From: CAYNWT01 sp964450955
GTDB taxonomy: Bacteria > Planctomycetota > Planctomycetia > Planctomycetales > Planctomycetaceae
NCBI GenBank assembly: GCA_964450955.1
Contig: CAYVFI010000034.1
Location: 8,936-72,935 of the forward strand
DNA length: 64,000 bases
Direction: 5' to 3'
Position 1 is the first letter of the stretch. Every line of letters begins with the position of its first letter. The notes under the pieces were generated by a model. That model saw nothing but the letters and a program-made list of their open reading frames with translations. It did not search any database and was not told where the DNA came from. A program made the position numbers and the translations under genes. This document shows, piece after piece, positions 45,083 to 55,040 of this stretch.

Positions 45083-45122
45083 ACAAAAAAGCACGCATGC
45101 CGCTTGGCGACATACGTGCTTT
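45083..45122 (-). terminator. Rho-independent terminator of the TlpA-like gene
   Basis: Read on the minus strand: AAGCACGTATG, an 11-base loop, CATGCGTGCTT (one G-U pair), then a T-run (A-run at 45085-45090 on the plus strand). It begins about 27 bases after the stop of the minus-strand gene ending at 45149. Confidence 0.8.
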
Positions 45123-45148
45123 CCGTCTTAGCGATACAGCCAGATCGT

Positions 45149-46768
45149 CTACTGAGCACCTACTTCTTTGCCGTCGTCGGCGCCCGCGCTGAGTAGCTCG
45201 CGGACTTTAGCTTCGATGGCTTTGGAGTTTGCTTCTCCTGAACCAACCTTGACCAACTGGATATTTCCGTTGCGGTCAATCACGACGGCGTGCGGGATGC
45301 CAGAGACGCCGAAGTTGCTCTGCATTTTGCTTCCTTCAGGCACAACAAAGCTGGGGTGACTCAAGTCGTGGCTTGCCAGGAAGTTCCTGATTGCTGTGTG
45401 CTCTGCATCGGCATCGCCTTTCTCGCCTCGAGGACCGCGGATAGCTTTTTTCTTCTCATCGTCCCACGAGTAGTTGTAGTACCGAGTGACGCCGACAACC
45501 TGGAAGCCCCTGTCGCCGTATTCTTCCTGCAGGTGCTTCAGGTGCGGGAACGTGGCAACACAAGGGCCGCACCAGATAGCCCAGAAATCAACCAGAACCA
45601 CTTTGCCTTTGAGATCAGGAGCCTGGCCATCTTCAGTCGCCCAGGCGGCAACATCAAACTCAGGCGCGGGTTTGCCGACCATGGCAAGCAGCTTGCGTGC
45701 GGATTCGATTCGGCCTTCGTACCGCGACAGGCTTGATTGGTAGCTGCGAAGAGTCGGGCTGTAGGCCTTGTTCTCTTCTTCGAGGCTGGCCATTTCTGCC
45801 TTCAGCGACTCAATCATTTTCGCGGCGGCGTCGGGGTCTGACGAAACGTTTGCCGCAACCAGTGAGGTACCGGCGGAAGCGAAGTTTCGAACCATGTTGT
45901 AGTTGGTTTTCTTCATCGCCAGTTGTTTGGCCAGTTCCTGATGCTCAGTGAAAAGAGTGTTTTTCTCTTCGCCGGACTTCATTGAAAACAGGTGGTATGT
46001 CGCCCACGCTGCCAGTTCGGCCGCGTCGTCACTTTTTTCTTTCGCGTATTCTGCTTTTGCTGAATCGTAATCAGCTTGAAGAAGTGCGACGGCGGCTTCG
46101 CTGTCGGTGGTTCGGAGAGCCATTGATTTGATGTTATGGACCTGCAGAAGCGATGTTCGGTCCTGCAGAGATTCACCACGTCCGGCGATGTATTTCTCAA
46201 CACGGTCGATAGTCGGCAGCACGTCTTTTTGGCGTCCGGCTCGAGAGAGATACAGGCGAAGCGAAGCAAGGGTCGAATAGACTGACCGTGGGTTCGCCTC
46301 ACTGTCAAGCTGCCAGTCCAGCAACTTTGAGTACTGTTCTGCGGCCGGTTTGTACTGTCGGGTTCGTGCGGCCGCGGATGCGAATCTGCCACGCATCATG
46401 TGCAGGCTTGCGTTGTCAGAATCGTCTTTGATTGCATTCTCAAGACACTCAGTCGCCTTGCCAAGTTCTCTTGCAATCACTGAAGTCGGCGTCGTACGCG
46501 CCAGGAAGAACTGCGAGTACTGTTGTGCGGCTCCCGCGTCGTTACCAGCTTCCGCCATCTTCTCAGCCAGCGTTTTGTGAAGTCGGTTAAGGGTCCTGTC
46601 GGTGCGGTTCCTTCGTACTGCCCTGGTCAAAGCGGCTGCGGCATCATCCAGTTCGCCGGCCTTAATCCGGGCTGCAATATCGGTGGCTGGATCAGCAGGT
46701 TGGTCTTTGTCTTGAGACCAGGCCGGGCTGGTCAGCAGTAATGCGAAACTCAAGCACAAGTACTTCAT
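45149..46768 (-). CDS. Exported TPR protein with C-terminal TlpA-type thioredoxin domain
   Basis: 539 residues. Signal peptide (YLCLSFALLLTSPAWS). About 25-370 is helical with TPR-like units. The thioredoxin-like domain (about 375-520) has APDLKGKVVLVDFWAIWCGP with the CxxC active site near 397-400, FQVVGVTRYYNYSWDDE, and SNFGVSGIPHAVVIDRNGN with the cis-Pro. Such TlpA/ResA-type domains carry out disulfide exchange outside the cytoplasm. Large N-terminal extensions are common in planctomycete members. Possibly co-transcribed after nth (85-base gap). A terminator follows. Confidence 0.88.
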   Translation of the reverse strand: MKYLCLSFALLLTSPAWSQDKDQPADPATDIAARIKAGELDDAAAALTRAVRRNRTDRTLNRLHKTLAEKMAEAGNDAGAAQQYSQFFLARTTPTSVIARELGKATECLENAIKDDSDNASLHMMRGRFASAAARTRQYKPAAEQYSKLLDWQLDSEANPRSVYSTLASLRLYLSRAGRQKDVLPTIDRVEKYIAGRGESLQDRTSLLQVHNIKSMALRTTDSEAAVALLQADYDSAKAEYAKEKSDDAAELAAWATYHLFSMKSGEEKNTLFTEHQELAKQLAMKKTNYNMVRNFASAGTSLVAANVSSDPDAAAKMIESLKAEMASLEEENKAYSPTLRSYQSSLSRYEGRIESARKLLAMVGKPAPEFDVAAWATEDGQAPDLKGKVVLVDFWAIWCGPCVATFPHLKHLQEEYGDRGFQVVGVTRYYNYSWDDEKKKAIRGPRGEKGDADAEHTAIRNFLASHDLSHPSFVVPEGSKMQSNFGVSGIPHAVVIDRNGNIQLVKVGSGEANSKAIEAKVRELLSAGADDGKEVGAQ

Positions 46769-46853
46769 GGGATGAACTCGTCGTGTAGGGAATGGTAAGG
46801 ACCCACAATGGTCCCTTGAAATGATGGCCGATGCAAACGACCAGTAGGTTTCT

Positions 46854-47615
46854 TCAGGAAAGAGGCTCTAACCCAACACGCGCACAGTGTTTTAGTAACG
46901 GGCATTCATCGCATTTCGGTCGTCTGGCGATACAGATTGCTCGACCGTGGTGGATGATTCGATGGGAGTACATGATCCATTCCTTCTTCGGCAACGTGGC
47001 CATCAGATCGCGTTCGATGATGTCGGGGTTCTGGCTGGTGGTGAGGCCCAGCAGGTTGCTAATCCGACGGACGTGCGTGTCGACAACGACTCCGCTGGGT
47101 ATGCCAAAGAAGGTTCCCAGAACCACGCTGGCTGTTTTGCGACCGACACCCGGAAGTTTTACCAGAGCGTCCAGATCCTGCGGAACTTCGCCCCCGTGAT
47201 CGTCAACCAACCCCTGTGCCATGCCGCGCAGGTTTGTTGCTTTGGCTCGGAAGAACCCAAGCGGCTTGACAATTTTTTCGACGTCCGCCTGCTTGCCCTT
47301 CGCAAGTTTCTCTGCAGTTGGATACTTCTTAAACAGGGCAGGAGTCGCCATATTAACGCGTTCGTCCGTGCACTGTGCTGACAAAATTGTGGCGGCCAGC
47401 AGCTGGAACGCAGACTCATGATCCAACGCGCACTCGGCGACCGGGTAAGTTTTTTTTAGCCCACGGACGATCCTGGCCGCCAGCTTCTTATTTTCATCGC
47501 TGACTTCCGGCTGCTTTGATTTTCGGCTCGACTTCTTTGCCGCCTTTTTTTTCGCCGCCACTTTTTTCTTAGTCGGCTTGGTTGTCGATTTCCTGATTGT
47601 CTTCTTTTTGGCCAC
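46854..47615 (-). CDS. nth: Endonuclease III with Lys-rich N-terminal extension
   Basis: 253 residues from GTG 47615 (GGAG eight bases upstream); TTG 47636 would add seven. DNA glycosylase/AP-lyase for oxidised pyrimidines. The helix-hairpin-helix LPGVGRKTASVVLG with the catalytic Lys (about 155-165), VVDTHVRRI with the catalytic Asp, and the 4Fe-4S ligands C-x6-C-x2-C-x5-C (CIARRPKCDECPLLKHC) are intact. Residues 1-40 are a Lys/Thr/Ala-rich tail (KKVAAKKKAAKKSSRKSK) not found in the E. coli enzyme, probably for DNA contact. Lies between a lipase-like gene and the TlpA-like gene. Confidence 0.95.
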   Translation of the reverse strand: MAKKKTIRKSTTKPTKKKVAAKKKAAKKSSRKSKQPEVSDENKKLAARIVRGLKKTYPVAECALDHESAFQLLAATILSAQCTDERVNMATPALFKKYPTAEKLAKGKQADVEKIVKPLGFFRAKATNLRGMAQGLVDDHGGEVPQDLDALVKLPGVGRKTASVVLGTFFGIPSGVVVDTHVRRISNLLGLTTSQNPDIIERDLMATLPKKEWIMYSHRIIHHGRAICIARRPKCDECPLLKHCARVGLEPLS

Positions 47616-47687
47616 AGGCTCGCTCCACTTTTTCAACGGAGCCCAATGATACGTGTCGCGATGGCAAATGTCGCATCGCGGGGACGA

Positions 47688-49670
47688 CTACATTGCGACG
47701 CCCTGTTTGGGCCGCAGTGTGGTTGCCGTAGGAACATTGGTCCGCCGAGTGGGAATCGCGGGCATTGGAGGCCGGGGACGGCTAACGGGTTGACTTATAT
47801 CCAACGGTGCGACGGTTCCGGTTTCCTGGAGGTGACGCATCAGGATGCGAAATACTTCGCTGACTGTTTGGTGATGTCGCTGCACGCTGCTGTGGCTGGC
47901 CTGCACCACCAACTGCGAACGCACATCATGCCGAATAGCACTGTCCAAACTCACAATGCCGTCGCTTGGGTTCCGTGCGTCGGGATTCTCGGCGGCGACA
48001 ACATTGTGGTACGCCACAGACGGGTTAAGTGGGCTGGTTTCGATTGCCCGCAGTATTGGAGAATTCGGATCCAAACCATCAACGCTGGTTGGTGTTTTGA
48101 TGCCGGATATGCTTCCTGTCCGGAACGCCTGCCCCATGGTCTCAAGTGTTCTGGACGGTAATGAAATGACGCTACGGGCCAGCCATCTTGTGAACCGGTT
48201 GGCGTAACTGCTGCCTCGAAACGGACTGGCAATAGTGACCACGCGCCGCACTGACGGATGCGGCTGGAAGAAGTAGATGCGTTGTAATTGTTGTCGCGCT
48301 TCGGGAGTCAACCGGGCCTGATAAAATGGCGTTCTGCTGACGGCGTTCCAGAATCGATTGTCGCTGTTCTGCGTCAACATTCGCGACATCAGGCCGCCCA
48401 TGCTGTGACCGACGACCACCATCTGATCCTGCGTCGGATCCTGACGCTGCTGATCAAATACGGTGCGCAAATGGTTCAGGTCTTCGCGCAGGTCAGCGGC
48501 TGCGAACCAAAACGGTTCGCCCGATGGGTACAGGTAGAACCAGAATTGGTAGCGATCACGAATCTCTGGCCGCGCCAGCAGATCGTTCATCATGGGCATC
48601 CATGTCATGGGACTGGACCAGATGCCGTGGACCATCAACACCGGAATTTTTCCTGGTTGGTACGGTTGCAGCATGTACAGCCCGCTGAACGGGGCGAGTT
48701 TGTCCGGTCGCAAAAGTCCCCAGGTATCAAGCAGTCGGAACCGTGGACGGTCAAGGAACCAGGCCATTGGAGTCGTGATGTCTGTGTGCAGTGGTACGGT
48801 GACGTTATTGATTTCCACGCACTGCGTCTCGTAGGGATTGTGCAGCTCAAGCTGCGACGTCCGTCCGCACTCCAGGCACTCTGCCGCTTCATGGAATCGA
48901 ACAAGGGCCGTGATGGGGAACGCCAGATCTTCGGCGTAGTAGCGTTCGACATCTGGCACATCGGCCCCCTTGCGACGGACGGCAATCAGCGGGACTCCCA
49001 ACCCGCGGACGGCGTGGCGTTTACGTAGTCCTTCGATGTCATAGTCGCTGACGAATTCAAACCGCTCGTAGTGCCGCGGTTCCCAACTGCTTTGGCCCGA
49101 CGTGACCACGAATTGAATGGAACGCCCCGACATTGGCATCCGCAAAGTCGCTCCCGGTGCAAACTGGCCCTGCGCGTCGGCGATGCGTAGCATTCGTTCC
49201 AGCGAGATGTTGTAGAGATCGACGGCTTCGGCAAACTTAGGATCGTGTGGGTTTCGAACCGGTCCGAATCGCGAGTGGAACAGATAGCCGTATGCCGCGG
49301 CCATGGAGTCGTAATAGTACTCCATCGCAGAATTCGGATCGCGGTACTCAGCAGCTCGGCCGACAATGAAGTTAAGTTCGGCGATCGCGTGTGTGCTTTC
49401 GACGGACGCCGTCGACGCATGGATCTGTTTTGTGACCGCTAGCAGCTCGGCTGGTGTACCGCGCCCCGAACTGCCGTTGCTGATGAGAAAGTTTGTGGTT
49501 CGCGCCGACTCCTGGCCGTTACCCCGCATGGAGATCTTGAACCGTTCCATCAGTGGGCTGTACGGTTCGGATCGAACACGGACATACCGAGTCGCGCAGC
49601 CGCTTAATGGTGCGATGCTTAGCAGCAGCACTAGCAGGATGCATTTATGGTTTCGGCAATGAAACAACAC
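47688..49670 (-). CDS. Lipase-like alpha/beta-hydrolase lipoprotein
   Basis: 660 residues from GTG 49670; an upstream TTG at 49778 would hide the signal. The start region CILLVLLLSIAPLSGC is a lipoprotein signal peptide with a lipobox, so the mature protein is anchored by Cys. About 60-330 is unassigned. The hydrolase part has IPVLMVHGIWSSPMTWMPMM (oxyanion/HG loop) and QMVVVGHSMGGLMSRML with the nucleophile Ser near 424, then VVTIASPFRGS. A full Ser-Asp-His triad is likely (His near the end in VVQASHSSVQRH). Substrate unknown. Confidence 0.85.
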   Translation of the reverse strand: MLFHCRNHKCILLVLLLSIAPLSGCATRYVRVRSEPYSPLMERFKISMRGNGQESARTTNFLISNGSSGRGTPAELLAVTKQIHASTASVESTHAIAELNFIVGRAAEYRDPNSAMEYYYDSMAAAYGYLFHSRFGPVRNPHDPKFAEAVDLYNISLERMLRIADAQGQFAPGATLRMPMSGRSIQFVVTSGQSSWEPRHYERFEFVSDYDIEGLRKRHAVRGLGVPLIAVRRKGADVPDVERYYAEDLAFPITALVRFHEAAECLECGRTSQLELHNPYETQCVEINNVTVPLHTDITTPMAWFLDRPRFRLLDTWGLLRPDKLAPFSGLYMLQPYQPGKIPVLMVHGIWSSPMTWMPMMNDLLARPEIRDRYQFWFYLYPSGEPFWFAAADLREDLNHLRTVFDQQRQDPTQDQMVVVGHSMGGLMSRMLTQNSDNRFWNAVSRTPFYQARLTPEARQQLQRIYFFQPHPSVRRVVTIASPFRGSSYANRFTRWLARSVISLPSRTLETMGQAFRTGSISGIKTPTSVDGLDPNSPILRAIETSPLNPSVAYHNVVAAENPDARNPSDGIVSLDSAIRHDVRSQLVVQASHSSVQRHHQTVSEVFRILMRHLQETGTVAPLDISQPVSRPRPPMPAIPTRRTNVPTATTLRPKQGVAM

Positions 49671-49917
49671 GGTCCCCGGATTCCATTCCAGTGGACAAGG
49701 CCGAACGGCCTGTTGGTGAAGCGTGATAGGAACGATTGGTGAGACGAGAAGGATCGGCCAATTCGGCTGTTTGGTCAACGTGAATCCCGGCGTTCAAAAC
49801 GTTCGAATTCTCGCCAGGAATGCGGCCAGCAGAGCGAATAACCAGCTACCCAAACGTGCGAACGTGAGTTGTTGTGAGCGTTGGTACAGAATGTAATTCC
49901 TCAAGGAAATCAACCTG

Positions 49918-50592
49918 ATGCGTATTCTGACTGGCTGTGCGCTGTTTCTGGCTCTCATGGCGACTTCTGGTTGCCATGTTTCGTTTAACGGACTTGGAGC
50001 CGGTGTTCAGGGTTCGGGTGTTAAAGTTACCGACATTCGAGGCGTGCCAGAGTTCACGAAGGTGCGGGTCACCAACTCCGCAAACGTCATTGTGCAGATC
50101 GGCGATGAGCAAACCGTTGAGGTTGAAGTGGATGACAACCTTGTCGACCTGATTACCACTGACGTCAGCAGTGGTGAGATGACCGTTTCGTCCGATGGCA
50201 GTTATTCAACCAGCATTGGTGTGACTGTTCGTGTGACAGTGCCAAGACTTGAAGCAGCTTCGATAAGCGGTTCCGGCGACATTACTGTGTCGGGACTGGC
50301 TGCAGACACATTCGAGGCAACGATTCGCGGATCTGGTGATATTACGGTTGTCGGAACGGCCAGGCGTGTTGAAGCTACGGTCACTGGTTCAGGAGATATT
50401 GATCTGTCGCAACTCAACGCAGACACGGGGGCGGCTAGGGTCACCGGTTCCGGCGACATCAGTATTAGTGTTTCAGAAGAACTGAAAGCCCGAGTTACCG
50501 GCAGCGGCGATATTCGGTACCGCGGCCACTCTGGTTCAGATCCGAAAGTTGACGAATCGGTGACCGGTTCCGGAGACATTTCCAAGCAATAG
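49918..50592 (+). CDS. DUF2807 (GIN-domain) lipoprotein
   Basis: 224 residues. Signal peptide with lipobox (LALMATSGC). FTKVRVTNSANVIVQIGDEQ and VEVEVDDNLVDLITTDV open the GIN-type beta-helix. From about 115 the motif GSGDI recurs roughly every 20 residues (ISGSGDITVSG, IRGSGDITVVG, VTGSGDIDLSQ and so on), a repeating beta-solenoid. The ribosome-binding site is AAGGAA ten bases upstream. Exposed on the outer side of a membrane; function unknown. Confidence 0.9.
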   Translation: MRILTGCALFLALMATSGCHVSFNGLGAGVQGSGVKVTDIRGVPEFTKVRVTNSANVIVQIGDEQTVEVEVDDNLVDLITTDVSSGEMTVSSDGSYSTSIGVTVRVTVPRLEAASISGSGDITVSGLAADTFEATIRGSGDITVVGTARRVEATVTGSGDIDLSQLNADTGAARVTGSGDISISVSEELKARVTGSGDIRYRGHSGSDPKVDESVTGSGDISKQ

Positions 50593-51107
50593 CCATGCAC
50601 GGCCGACGGCGAACCCTTTTGTCTGCCGCTGGCTCTGGCGCGGTTTGATGCGGGGTTCAATCGTGTTAGACCGACAGCAGATCTCCGGCGGATTTTTCGA
50701 CCGACCAGCGTGCCGTGTTGCAGTGGATTTGGGTTTAGAACCCAGCCCGCGTCAGGTTGGATACGTCCGTTAGCGACTTTTGGGGATGTCGTTCGAAACG
50801 GTCCAGGAATTCGACAGACATGGACTGTCCGGCTTCGTGGAACCTGTGACCGCTGAAACTCTTGTTAACCAATCCTAAGCCGCAGAACCAACCGCTACTG
50901 AGATCAACCAAATCTGTGACAGATTTCCCGGGCTCATTAAAATCTTCCGCCGGCCAGGTAACTTACGTCGTTTATTCATTTTGCACGTCTGCTGGACCAA
51001 CAAAGTCCCACGAAGTTGACCGGGATAGGCCACCCGCGCGTGCCTGATCACAGTTGTCTAGGTACAGTAATCCTGAAGACATCGAGCACAAAAAATGATC
51101 CCGCCGA
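50593..51107. other. 515-base intergenic stretch
   Basis: No gene is supported. The one notable element is the 17-base inverted repeat at 50910-50926 listed separately. Frames in the stretch are short and unlike any family. Confidence 0.5.
50910..50926. promoter_or_regulatory. Perfect 8+1+8 inverted repeat, operator-like
   Basis: AAATCTGT G ACAGATTT. It lies about 180 bases upstream of the zinc-ribbon/propeller gene. There is no T-run, so it is not a terminator. Its compact symmetry suits a helix-turn-helix dimer site. Confidence 0.4.
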
Positions 51108-52988
51108 ATGATTGTCACCCGAAAATGCCATCGTTGTGGAAAAAAGAACCGCTTCGATAAGTCGAACATCGAAGGCCCCATTGTATGCGCTCGGTGCGGT
51201 GGTCGTATCCGTCGGACCGAACAGAATCTGAGCTTCATTGGTTGGGTGCTGCTAAACCTGAAAGGCTACATCGTCTACCACCGAGGGGCCTTGTTTGCTG
51301 GTGTTCTGGTTGCTGGTGTTCTTGGAGCCGGAACGTATTACTGGGCCGACCTGGTTCCAAAGGAACCGGATGAGATTGTTGACCAGACGCTACCGCGACA
51401 AAGGAATGCAGAACCTCTTCCCGCGCCTGAACCACCTGAACCGGTTCGTACTCGCCAACCGCGGCACTTCGATTCAGAACCTGTTTGGACCAATCCGGAT
51501 TCCGGGCGGGCATTCTTAGTGCCGGACGGTTCGCATGTTGTCACCAGTTCCCTGCCGGCACAGTTTATTGCCGTGGACGGAACCATCCACGAACTCAAGT
51601 CCGGTGCGACGTTTGGTGGATTCGATACTGAAGGCGCGCTTAGCACGGCGCTGAGTTTGGATGGTAATTGGTTCGCGGTCGCGTCGGCAGATTCGGAGGG
51701 TCGGGCCACCGTGTCGATTTACCCGTCTCGCAGCCCGGCCGCTTCTGGCGCCACGATTCAATGCGGCCATGACGCGGACCAACTGGGGATCGTCAGGTTC
51801 GTGCGGGGTAACAGACTGCTGATTCAGTCCAAACTGGTGATCGGTTCGAAGCTTGGAGTCTGGGGCACAAACGGTTCTGAGCTGACCGAATTTGAGACGG
51901 CATCATTCGGACCCAACGCCTACGCTGTCGCGCCGGACGGAGAAACAATCGCCATCGCCAGTGCGAGCGCCATCGATATCTATGAACTTAACAGCGGCAA
52001 ACGCGTGAGTCTCATGGCTCCGGTGGAGACGGGGTTTCCCATGTCAATGTGCGGCGGGCTGGCGTTCTCACCAGACGGGAAAGAACTCGCATGCTTGCTG
52101 CACATGGACAGGTTCATTATCTGGGATACAGAAGACGGCACCGTTACTGTGAACCACACCCTGGAGCGTCGCGTTACTGAGCAAACCGATGCCAATGTGC
52201 GGCTGCAGTGGTTGCCCGACGGTCGGGGCTGGTTACTGAATGGCTCGTTGTTGTTGCTTAGTGACCCGTTGTCAATTATCTGGCTTGCAGACAGTTCGGT
52301 TCCTGCCAACGGATACGTGATTGATCAAAACCATGTGCTCGTCCGCGACGCGTCTGAAGAAGGTGTCATGCGACGCGCCGTGGCGTTTCCGTGGGCAGAG
52401 ATTGACCAGGTGCGTGAATCGCTTCAAAGGCCACTTCTGCAACGCGGCGACACAATTGAGATTATTGTTACTCACGACGATCGGGAATCTGAGGTGACTC
52501 GGCGGTTCAGTGAGGCGTTGGCTGCGCGATGTGAGGCGATGGGGCTTGTTGTTGGAACCGAGTGCAGGCTGAAGCTTGTGATGGAGTACACCGCCAAAAG
52601 AGGATCGCGCAAGCCATTTACGGATGGTGAATATACCGATATCGAGGGGCGGGTTGTCTTTCCAACGGAGATTCACTGCCAGTTTCGCCTGCGTCACGCA
52701 GGCTCAGGAATCGTTGTCTGGTCGCGTGAGATATCCACTGACGGAGGTATCCCGCCCCTGGGCCCGACGACAACTGCGACCCTGGAAGCCCGGGCCATCG
52801 CCGCCGTTGCGGCGCAGATTGATTGTTTGAACATCCCATCACGGATTCTGGATGACTCGAAAGTCACAGTGCCACTTAGACGGACTACCAGCGCAGTATC
52901 TCCCCCGTCTGACGAAGCCCAGGCTGACGAAGCCCCGTCTGACAAAGCCCAGGCTGACGAAGCCGAGGAAGACGAAGCCGAGGAATAG
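51108..52988 (+). CDS. Zinc-ribbon, membrane-anchored beta-propeller-like protein (paralogue A)
   Basis: 626 residues. N-terminal Cys4 ribbon (CHRCGKK, CARCGGR) at about 7-34, one membrane segment at about 62-82 (GALFAGVLVAGVLGAGTYYW), a Pro/Glu-rich linker, then WD40-like blades at about 120-400 (LAFSPDGKELACLL, VAPDGETIAIASASAIDIYE). The last third has a mixed fold of unknown type. The tail is a five-unit repeat rich in Asp, Glu and Ala. It is followed after 90 bases by a homologous gene (53079). Topology puts the ribbon in the cytoplasm and the propeller outside. Confidence 0.75.
   Translation: MIVTRKCHRCGKKNRFDKSNIEGPIVCARCGGRIRRTEQNLSFIGWVLLNLKGYIVYHRGALFAGVLVAGVLGAGTYYWADLVPKEPDEIVDQTLPRQRNAEPLPAPEPPEPVRTRQPRHFDSEPVWTNPDSGRAFLVPDGSHVVTSSLPAQFIAVDGTIHELKSGATFGGFDTEGALSTALSLDGNWFAVASADSEGRATVSIYPSRSPAASGATIQCGHDADQLGIVRFVRGNRLLIQSKLVIGSKLGVWGTNGSELTEFETASFGPNAYAVAPDGETIAIASASAIDIYELNSGKRVSLMAPVETGFPMSMCGGLAFSPDGKELACLLHMDRFIIWDTEDGTVTVNHTLERRVTEQTDANVRLQWLPDGRGWLLNGSLLLLSDPLSIIWLADSSVPANGYVIDQNHVLVRDASEEGVMRRAVAFPWAEIDQVRESLQRPLLQRGDTIEIIVTHDDRESEVTRRFSEALAARCEAMGLVVGTECRLKLVMEYTAKRGSRKPFTDGEYTDIEGRVVFPTEIHCQFRLRHAGSGIVVWSREISTDGGIPPLGPTTTATLEARAIAAVAAQIDCLNIPSRILDDSKVTVPLRRTTSAVSPPSDEAQADEAPSDKAQADEAEEDEAEE
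52909..52983 (+). repeat. 15-bp minisatellite coding the acidic tail
   Basis: Five tandem 15-base units (CTGACGAAGCCCAGG and variants) at 52909, 52924, 52939, 52954 and 52969. They encode alternating AQADEA / APSDK-type acidic repeats at the C-terminus of paralogue A. The repeat number may vary between strains. Confidence 0.85.
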
Positions 52989-53078
52989 CCGGCGCGAAAC
53001 CGGCATTCCGGCGAAGGCTGCAGATTCGCTAGCATCTGCCGGGCTGGAAACTTCCAATCAAGTGCTAAGTGCTGGCAA

Positions 53079-54941
53079 ATGACTGACACCCGTCAATGTC
53101 CAATCTGCGGAGCGGTCGTCGAGGTTTTCGAAGACCAGCTCCACGATTCCGTCGCATGTCCTCGATGCAACACCCCAGTTCCATCTCCGGCTCCACGAGC
53201 TGTCGAAGAACTACGCTCCGGCTACCTGGTACAGGGCGCGGACACGCCAGCGGGACGTTCACTTCTCCCAATTCTGATTTTTGGCATCGGCTTGTTGGCG
53301 TTGGTCGGGTTGGTGCTGTGGGAACCGTGGAATACAACGCCAGACATGACATTCTCGCCTGAACCTGTGCCCGGCGCGAGTGCGCCCGAAGACACATCAC
53401 AGCCGGTTCCCGAACCCATCGTGGTCGAACCGTTTGTTGTGCCGCCCGTTTCGCTACCTCGACCACCAGCCGACATGCTGACCCCGCTGGCATGGAACTC
53501 AGCACCGCCACGGTTGCAGCTTCCGCGAGGCAATCAAACCGTCGTCTCTGTGGCTGGCCACCCAGTGAAGCTCATCGCGCTTGATGACGTCATCTACTCC
53601 ATCAGCGACGGACGCCAGCAAGCGCGGTTTCCGATTCAGGATCCGATCCAACAGTCAGCCATCGCGCCGGATGGATCGCAGTTTGCAGCAGTCACCAACG
53701 TTGATGACACGTCACGGATCTTAACTTTCAGCCTCGCGAATCCTCAGGTTCCGCAGGAACTGCAACTCAGAGCCACCGACAGGCCCGTTCGGTTCATGGC
53801 GTTCTCCAATCCGGACACTTTGATTACGCAATTGGGTTTTGGCACGGGAGCGAACCTGGCGGTATGGGATACAAAGACTGGTACAGTGAAGAAGCGGCTT
53901 GATTTGCCGTCGTTCAATAACGACATGGCCACCATGAGTCCGGACGGGACGAAGCTGGCAATCGCAACCTCCGGATCAATTCAGGTTCTGTCCGTCGATG
54001 GAGAAGGCGAGCCGGTTGAATTGGATATTCCGCCCAGCCTTGTTGCGACTCCATTCTCAAATTGCCGCGGTATTGCGTTCTCGCCCAGCGGGAAAGAACT
54101 GGCCGCACTGATGCCCGATCATCGAATTATTGTCTGGTCGCTCGCAGGCGAAGTCCTGATGGACCACACCGTGTACATGCCCGACGCGGAAGATTCTGAA
54201 GCCCACGCAAAACTGCAATGGTTGGCAGACGGTCGCGGCTGGGTTCTTTATGGCAACACGGTGTGTCTTTGCGATCCGGTCCTGGCCGTTTGGAAGATTC
54301 AGCATAAAGGCAGTTACCGAAGCTTTCCCAACATCGTGGTCGATCGAAGTCACTTGTTGATTGGCGGCGGCCGGGCGGACGTTGGCAAATTCGCCGGCGT
54401 GACACTGCCATGGGTGAAAATCAGGAAAGCTGTTGCTGAGTTAGGCGAACAGGCTCCACTGTTTGGCCAGCCGTCAACCGTGCGAGTGGCCGTTAAGGTT
54501 AGTAAAGCCCGGCACCCTGACACAGAAGTTGTGGCAGAACAACTTCGGCAGGCAATAGGCGATCGCCTTGCACTGGCAGGCATCAAACAGGCCCGAGATT
54601 CCGAGACAATTCTGTTTGTCGATCATGTCGAAGAAGTGGGCACCATGAAAGAGGTCTCAATTAACGAGTCTCTCGAAAACGTTTGGGGAACAAAGATCCG
54701 TCAACGCGTTGAATTGCGCCAACGTAACAGCGGCAAGGTGCTTTGGTCTTCAAAATTCGAAGTCGATAGTGGAATCGAATTGCGAGGCACCTTGCGACTG
54801 CGCGACCCTGAGCAGATTACCGGCAAAGGACTTCGAGACCGCGCGTTTGAGACTGTTGTTCTGCGGCTAAAGGGGCTAAGCCTGCCCACATTGATTGCCA
54901 GCGATCAGCAAAACCAACTGCCGTTGCGGGCCACTTACTAG
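53079..54941 (+). CDS. Zinc-ribbon, membrane-anchored beta-propeller-like protein (paralogue B)
   Basis: 620 residues. Same plan as the gene before it: Cys pairs CPICGA and CPRCNT in the first 35 residues, a membrane segment at about 65-84 (ILIFGIGLLALVGLVLW), a Pro-rich linker and propeller-like blades. Matching stretches between the two include GIAFSPSGKELAAL/GLAFSPDGKELACL and KLQWLADGRGWVLYGN/RLQWLPDGRGWLLNGS. They arose by tandem duplication. It lacks the acidic repeat tail. Role unknown. Confidence 0.75.
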   Translation: MTDTRQCPICGAVVEVFEDQLHDSVACPRCNTPVPSPAPRAVEELRSGYLVQGADTPAGRSLLPILIFGIGLLALVGLVLWEPWNTTPDMTFSPEPVPGASAPEDTSQPVPEPIVVEPFVVPPVSLPRPPADMLTPLAWNSAPPRLQLPRGNQTVVSVAGHPVKLIALDDVIYSISDGRQQARFPIQDPIQQSAIAPDGSQFAAVTNVDDTSRILTFSLANPQVPQELQLRATDRPVRFMAFSNPDTLITQLGFGTGANLAVWDTKTGTVKKRLDLPSFNNDMATMSPDGTKLAIATSGSIQVLSVDGEGEPVELDIPPSLVATPFSNCRGIAFSPSGKELAALMPDHRIIVWSLAGEVLMDHTVYMPDAEDSEAHAKLQWLADGRGWVLYGNTVCLCDPVLAVWKIQHKGSYRSFPNIVVDRSHLLIGGGRADVGKFAGVTLPWVKIRKAVAELGEQAPLFGQPSTVRVAVKVSKARHPDTEVVAEQLRQAIGDRLALAGIKQARDSETILFVDHVEEVGTMKEVSINESLENVWGTKIRQRVELRQRNSGKVLWSSKFEVDSGIELRGTLRLRDPEQITGKGLRDRAFETVVLRLKGLSLPTLIASDQQNQLPLRATY

Positions 54942-55040
54942 CGGCGACGTTTAGCCTGGCCGTTGGGTTGCGTTCGTTGTCCGGCATCAGGGTTTGAACT
55001 ACCGTGTTGCGCTCCTTCGATTTGACACGATGGCAGCAGC

